A stretch of DNA of 64,000 bases, taken from Bacillus sp. BA3 (GTDB lineage Bacteria > Bacillota > Bacilli > Bacillales > DSM-1321). Under the pieces are notes generated by a model that had not been told where the DNA came from, searched no databases, and saw only the letters and a list, made by a program, of their open reading frames with translations. Every line of letters starts with the position of its first letter. The first letter of the stretch is position 1. A program made the translations under genes and the position numbers. The stretch spans positions 327,584 to 391,583 of the forward strand of contig PIZR01000002.1 of the NCBI GenBank assembly GCA_002835675.1, read 5' to 3'. Of the stretch, positions 63,084 through 64,000 are shown one piece after another.

Positions 63084-64000
63084 TTAGTATTCCTCCCTGA
63101 ACTTGCGAGAGATGAACTGCGCCAGTAAATTCATGATAAGCGTAAAGACGAACAGTGTCATTCCAACCGCATAAATGCTGTAGTAAATCGTTGTCCCATA
63201 TCCTGCATCCCCCGAACTTACCTGTACAATATAAGCGGTCATCGTTTGAATCGATGAAGTGATATCCATGCTCATATTTGGGGTCGAGCCGCCGGCAACA
63301 CTCACAATCATGGTTTCCCCGATCGCTCTGGATAGAGCAAGAACGATGGATGCCACAATTCCTGAAACGGCTGCTGGCAATACCACTTTAATTGTCGTTT
63401 CGAGTTTCGTTGCTCCTAAGGCATACGCACCTTCGCGAATCGACTTCGGTACTGATACAAGGGCATCTTCCGACAAAGAGGCTATCATCGGCATGATCAT
63501 GATTCCTACAACGATCCCAGGACTTAGAGCATTGAACATGTCAAGGGAAGGAAATAAATCCCGCAAAACCGGTGTTACAAAAGTTAAGGCAAAGAAGCCG
63601 TAAACGATAGTAGGGATTCCAGCTAAAACTTCTAAAATCGGCTTAATGATTCTGCGTGTTTTCTCTGATGCATATTCACTCAAGAAAATGGCTGTTGCAA
63701 GCCCTACTGGAACTGCAACCACCGCTGCTATGACTGTTATCTTCAATGTTCCCACGATAAGCGGCATAATCCCATAGGACGGTGTAGATGCAAATGGCAG
63801 CCATTTAGCTTCTGTAAAAAATTCGACGATAGATACTTTGTCAAAAAAGATAAATGTTTCAAATATAAGCGTCAGGATGATCCCGATTGTAGTAAAAACG
63901 GAAATTGCCGCCGTAAGGAACAAAAGCTTAGGGATGACTTTTTCCATATTCATTTTTTTCTTACTTTTCTTTTCCAGGATCATTTGCTGTACAGAATAGG
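63084..64000 (-). CDS. pstC: Phosphate ABC transporter permease PstC (start beyond window edge probable)
   Basis: The second membrane subunit of the Pst importer, with six helices. Motifs are LSEYASEKTRRIIKPILEVLAGIPTIVYGFFALTF, AYALGATKLETTIKVVLPAAVSGIVAS and RAIGETMIVSVAGG, typical of PstC. An ATG at 63983 has no ribosome binding site, and the frame is open to base 64000 (reading YSVQQ before it). The true start therefore probably lies outside the window. The order pstC-pstA-pstB-phoU implies pstS just beyond the edge. Confidence 0.93.
   Translation of the reverse strand, partial: YSVQQMILEKKSKKKMNMEKVIPKLLFLTAAISVFTTIGIILTLIFETFIFFDKVSIVEFFTEAKWLPFASTPSYGIMPLIVGTLKITVIAAVVAVPVGLATAIFLSEYASEKTRRIIKPILEVLAGIPTIVYGFFALTFVTPVLRDLFPSLDMFNALSPGIVVGIMIMPMIASLSEDALVSVPKSIREGAYALGATKLETTIKVVLPAAVSGIVASIVLALSRAIGETMIVSVAGGSTPNMSMDITSSIQTMTAYIVQVSSGDAGYGTTIYYSIYAVGMTLFVFTLIMNLLAQFISRKFREEY

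Noticed and set aside
1..64000. tRNA, rRNA, CRISPR array, prophage or toxin-antitoxin loci
   Set aside because: No clover-leaf, rRNA core, regularly spaced repeat, phage gene or paired small toxin frames were seen on either strand.

Overview
The window is about 64 kb of chromosome from an endospore-forming member of the Bacillaceae. It holds spo0A, spoIVB, the eight-gene spoIIIA operon, spore photoproduct lyase, the comG competence operon, a glycine riboswitch in front of gcvT-gcvPA-gcvPB and a pst phosphate operon. Gene order closely follows the spo0A-to-pst stretch of Bacillus subtilis (many yqh/yqg names apply). Differences from that species (no sinI/sinR/tapA-sipW-tasA locus, no yqhV, a B12-dependent ribonucleotide reductase, a local splB) point to a relative such as Peribacillus. 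Genus is an inference from memory of gene order, not a measured result.

Layout, left to right. 1-14.4 kb, nearly all minus strand: spo0A (cut by the edge), spoIVB, recN, argR, tlyA, dxs, ispA, xseB, xseA, folD, nusB, yqhY, accC, accB. Many gene ends carry a rho-independent terminator. 14.9-20.2 kb: spoIIIAA-AH, the mother-cell part of the sporulation channel. 20.3-20.9 kb: a decayed IS1182-like element between spoIIIA and efp. 20.9-23.6 kb: efp, yqhT, aroQ, yqhR. 24-25.4 kb, plus strand: yqhQ, yqhP. 25.5-36.4 kb: patatin-like yqhO, splB, a small unknown gene, nrdJ with an NrdR-box pair, lipM, yqhL, and gcvPB-gcvPA-gcvT behind a tandem glycine riboswitch. LipM and the gcv genes belong together, because the glycine cleavage system needs lipoylated GcvH.

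37-44 kb: yqhH and yqhG (plus), then yqzE and comGA-GG (minus). 44-54.7 kb: mgsR, a divergent HTH regulator with a C-terminal cysteine set, yqgY, a MidA-like methyltransferase, yqgX, yqgW, yqgU, yqgT, a second decayed IS1182-like element, yqgS, glcK, yqgQ. 54.9-60.6 kb: an unknown membrane-anchored protein, rhomboid protease yqgP, yqgO, yqgN, rpmG, an unknown protein, and a yqzD/yqzC-like pair behind three Spo0A boxes. 60.7-64 kb: phoU, pstB, pstA, pstC (running off the right edge).

No tRNA, rRNA, CRISPR array or prophage was seen. The most interesting structures are: two independent decayed IS1182-like elements, each inserted at the base of a transcription terminator and flanked by a copy of the terminator hairpin; three perfect Spo0A boxes in one 426-bp intergenic region; a cysteine-bearing SufR-like regulator divergent from mgsR; a rhodanese with its catalytic Cys replaced by Ala; and a probable ATT start codon on spoIIIAD. 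Several starts were moved from the longest reading frame to a TTG, GTG or ATT codon correctly spaced from a Shine-Dalgarno sequence.
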